A stretch of DNA of 64,000 nucleotides, from assembly GCF_000511355.1 (NCBI RefSeq), contig NC_023135.1:565462-629461 (forward strand), read 5' to 3'. A program made the position numbers and the translations under genes. Source of the stretch: Leisingera methylohalidivorans DSM 14336. GTDB taxonomy: Bacteria > Pseudomonadota > Alphaproteobacteria > Rhodobacterales > Rhodobacteraceae. Below, piece by piece: positions 62,564 to 64,000 of the stretch (its first letter is position 1; each line of letters starts with the position of its first letter). The notes under the pieces were generated by a model. That model had not been told where the DNA came from. It did no database searches and saw nothing but the letters and a program-made list of their open reading frames with translations.

Positions 62564-62897
62564 CGGAACGCTCCCGCGCCCGCAGGCGCACCGGCTCCGC
62601 CGGAGCGCCTTCCGTGCGGCCTTGGGCCCGGCACCGCGCTTTGCGCGGTGCCGGGCCCAACTGCGGCGGGGCTTTGCAAAGCCCCTGAAGCAGGCGGGAG
62701 CGCACCAGCCTGCCGGTATGCTGCAGGCATGGCAAAAAAACACTTGAACGACTCAGGCACATGCCCGATACGGGCGCCCAAGACGCCAACGCACGCGCCT
62801 CTGGCGAAAGGGGTTACGCCCCTACGGTTACGTAGCGACGGTAACGTCTCTGACAGAACTGAGCGGTCATATATGGCCGGGTCTTTTGGAGATGACC
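62564..62897. other. 334-base gap with strong palindromes upstream of the decarboxylase gene
   Basis: The left half carries TTGGGCCCGGCACCGCGC and its exact complement around TTT (62622-62660), then the 18-base palindrome GGGGCTTTGCAAAGCCCC (62668-62685). Further right is GTTAC-N9-GTAAC (62827-62845). No gene is supported; a frame through 62648-62932 runs into the decarboxylase start. Confidence 0.6.
62622..62660. terminator. 18-bp-arm hairpin after the small zinc-ribbon gene
   Basis: Perfect 18-base arms around a TTT loop, 59 bases after the 62366 gene. There is no T-tract behind it. The following palindrome at 62668-62685 may extend the structure. Structural terminator or repeat; either is possible. 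Confidence 0.5.
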
Positions 62898-64000
62898 ATG
62901 AACGCAAACGTGGCCGGGCTGACTGCCCGTAATTGCGAAACCGTATCCCGCACTCTGAGCTTCATTGCCGCCAACCGGTTTGAGCGGCCGACGCTGGTGG
63001 TGGACGCCGAAGCTGTTGCCGCCAAATACCAGGCGCTGGCCCGCGGGCTGGGCCGGGCCCGCATTCACTATGCGGTCAAGGCCAATCCGGCAGCGGCTAT
63101 TCTTGAGCGGCTGGTGCAGGAGGGATCCAATTTCGACGCTGCCAGCCGGACGGAGATCGAATTGTGCCTGGCGGCAGGGGCCGCGGCCAGCCGGATCACT
63201 TTTGGCAATACCATCAAACGCCCCTCGGACATTGCCTTTGCCCACAGCATCGGCATCACCCATTTCGCCGCCGATGCACGTGAGGAGCTGGACAAGCTGG
63301 CCGCGCATGCGCCGGGAGCCAGGATCTGTCTGCGGCTGATCGTCGAGGCCAGCGAAGCCGATTGGCCGCTCAGCCGTAAATTCGGCTGCACCCCGGAAAA
63401 AGCGCTGAAGCTGATGGATTATGCCGCCGCCCGCGGTTTGCTGGTCGAGGGGCTGTCTTTCCATGTCGGCTCGCAAACCCGCGAGCCGCAGATGTGGCAG
63501 AGCACGCTGCAGCAGGTGGCGCAGGTCTGGCGCCAGGCGCATGAGGCAGGCCATAAGCTGAACCTGCTGAACATTGGCGGCGGTTTCCCGGCCTCTTATG
63601 GCTCGGACATGATGCCGGCCGAAGATTACGCCCGCGCGGTGATGACGCAGGTCGGCGCGCATTTTGGCGATGTGGCGGAGATCATGGCCGAACCGGGCCG
63701 CGGCCTGGTGGCCGAGGCAGGCGCCATTGCCGCCGAGGTTCTGCTGGTTTCGCGCAAGCACGACGATGATCTGCACCGCTGGGCCTACCTCGATATCGGC
63801 ATGTTCTCGGGCCTGGCCGAAACCATGGGCGAGGCGATCCGCTACCGGATCACCACGGACCGCGACCATGAGACCACCGGCCCCTGCATTCTGGCGGGGC
63901 CCTCCTGCGACAGCGCGGATGTGCTGTACGAGCGCAAGCCCTACCAGCTGCCGCTGGGGCTGAAGGGCGGCGACCGCGTGGTGATCCATTCCTGCGGCGC
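62898..64000 (+). CDS. Type III PLP decarboxylase, ornithine decarboxylase-like (3' end outside window)
   Basis: Fold-III PLP decarboxylase making putrescine from ornithine or cadaverine from lysine. The visible 367 residues include the PLP lysine in IHYAVKANPAAAIL (Lys61), DAASRTEIELCLAAG, LSFHVGSQTREPQMW, the glycine loop NIGGGFPASYG, EPGRGLVAEAG and the substrate-site CDSADVLYE, which favours ornithine/lysine decarboxylase over LysA. A full enzyme is about 380-400 residues, so little is missing. ATG 62898 is preceded by GGAG. Confidence 0.92.
   Translation, partial: MNANVAGLTARNCETVSRTLSFIAANRFERPTLVVDAEAVAAKYQALARGLGRARIHYAVKANPAAAILERLVQEGSNFDAASRTEIELCLAAGAAASRITFGNTIKRPSDIAFAHSIGITHFAADAREELDKLAAHAPGARICLRLIVEASEADWPLSRKFGCTPEKALKLMDYAAARGLLVEGLSFHVGSQTREPQMWQSTLQQVAQVWRQAHEAGHKLNLLNIGGGFPASYGSDMMPAEDYARAVMTQVGAHFGDVAEIMAEPGRGLVAEAGAIAAEVLLVSRKHDDDLHRWAYLDIGMFSGLAETMGEAIRYRITTDRDHETTGPCILAGPSCDSADVLYERKPYQLPLGLKGGDRVVIHSCG

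Noticed and set aside
62648..62932. 94-residue frame before the decarboxylase gene
   Set aside because: It runs through palindromes and into the decarboxylase start; composition is typical of non-coding GC-rich DNA.

Overview
The window is GC-rich, densely packed chromosomal DNA from an alphaproteobacterium. It most likely belongs to the Roseobacter group of the Rhodobacteraceae (Leisingera/Phaeobacter/Ruegeria-like). The evidence is gene content and order: mdh-sucCD-sucAB-lpd close to sdhCDAB, with (3S)-malyl-CoA thioesterase and mesaconyl-CoA hydratase of the ethylmalonyl-CoA pathway between them. The 44-residue aa3 oxidase subunit IV, a TIGR02302/DUF4175 protein, DUF1194, DUF1737 and NnrU genes, and phaAB fit the same group. 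No rRNA, tRNA, CRISPR array, transposase, integrase or phage gene was recognised. The window is essentially core genome with a few accessory insertions.

Layout. 1-6 kb: end of yqgE, sua5, a DmdC-like acyl-CoA dehydrogenase followed by a metallo-beta-lactamase-fold hydrolase, a DUF6173-like gene, the oxidase subunit IV and a lipoprotein. 6-11 kb: azlCD, then the molybdenum-cofactor/formate dehydrogenase set fdhD-mobA-mobB-moeA, where moeA carries an unusual extra N-terminal domain. 11-20.8 kb: a membrane protein, greA, a divergent glyoxalase-fold gene/soxR pair, ETF-ubiquinone oxidoreductase, a TPR protein with ispE, a long-chain polyprenyl diphosphate synthase, and a DUF2007/methyltransferase pair. 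21-30 kb: a DUF465 gene, a LysR/EamA pair, phaB and phaA, a degenerate EAL protein, a fatty acid hydroxylase, hypotheticals, and a TlpA-like thioredoxin. 30-40 kb: argH, two tiny lipoproteins, lysA, a TIGR02302 protein, a zinc-ribbon protein, and ftsE-ftsX-plsC. 40-52 kb: the TCA genes on the minus strand, transcribed mdh, then sucC-(GT25)-sucD-(DUF805)-sucA-odhB-(zinc-ribbon protein)-lpdA. 52-61 kb: sulfite exporter family, GNAT, mcl2-nnrU-DUF1737-mch, DUF1194 and sdhCDAB. 61-64 kb: small genes, a ZIP-family transporter and the start of a type III PLP (ornithine-type) decarboxylase.

How the genes fit together. The 40-61 kb region holds nearly all of the lower TCA cycle plus two enzymes that handle C4/C5 CoA intermediates made when acetyl-CoA is assimilated without the glyoxylate shunt. 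phaAB at 23.5-25.6 kb supplies acetoacetyl-CoA and 3-hydroxybutyryl-CoA, where the ethylmalonyl-CoA pathway and PHB synthesis meet.

The most interesting unexplained signals are regulatory. A pair of GTGATCAC palindromes and a downstream TTTAACACTT element recur with near-identical geometry upstream of both sucC and sdhC. A perfect PhaR-type dyad lies upstream of phaA, and a 13-base match to it lies upstream of mcl2. Other leads are a composite intergenic repeat, the moeA fusion, and three translationally coupled passenger genes inside the suc operon. No clearly new multi-gene system such as a defence or mobile island was found.
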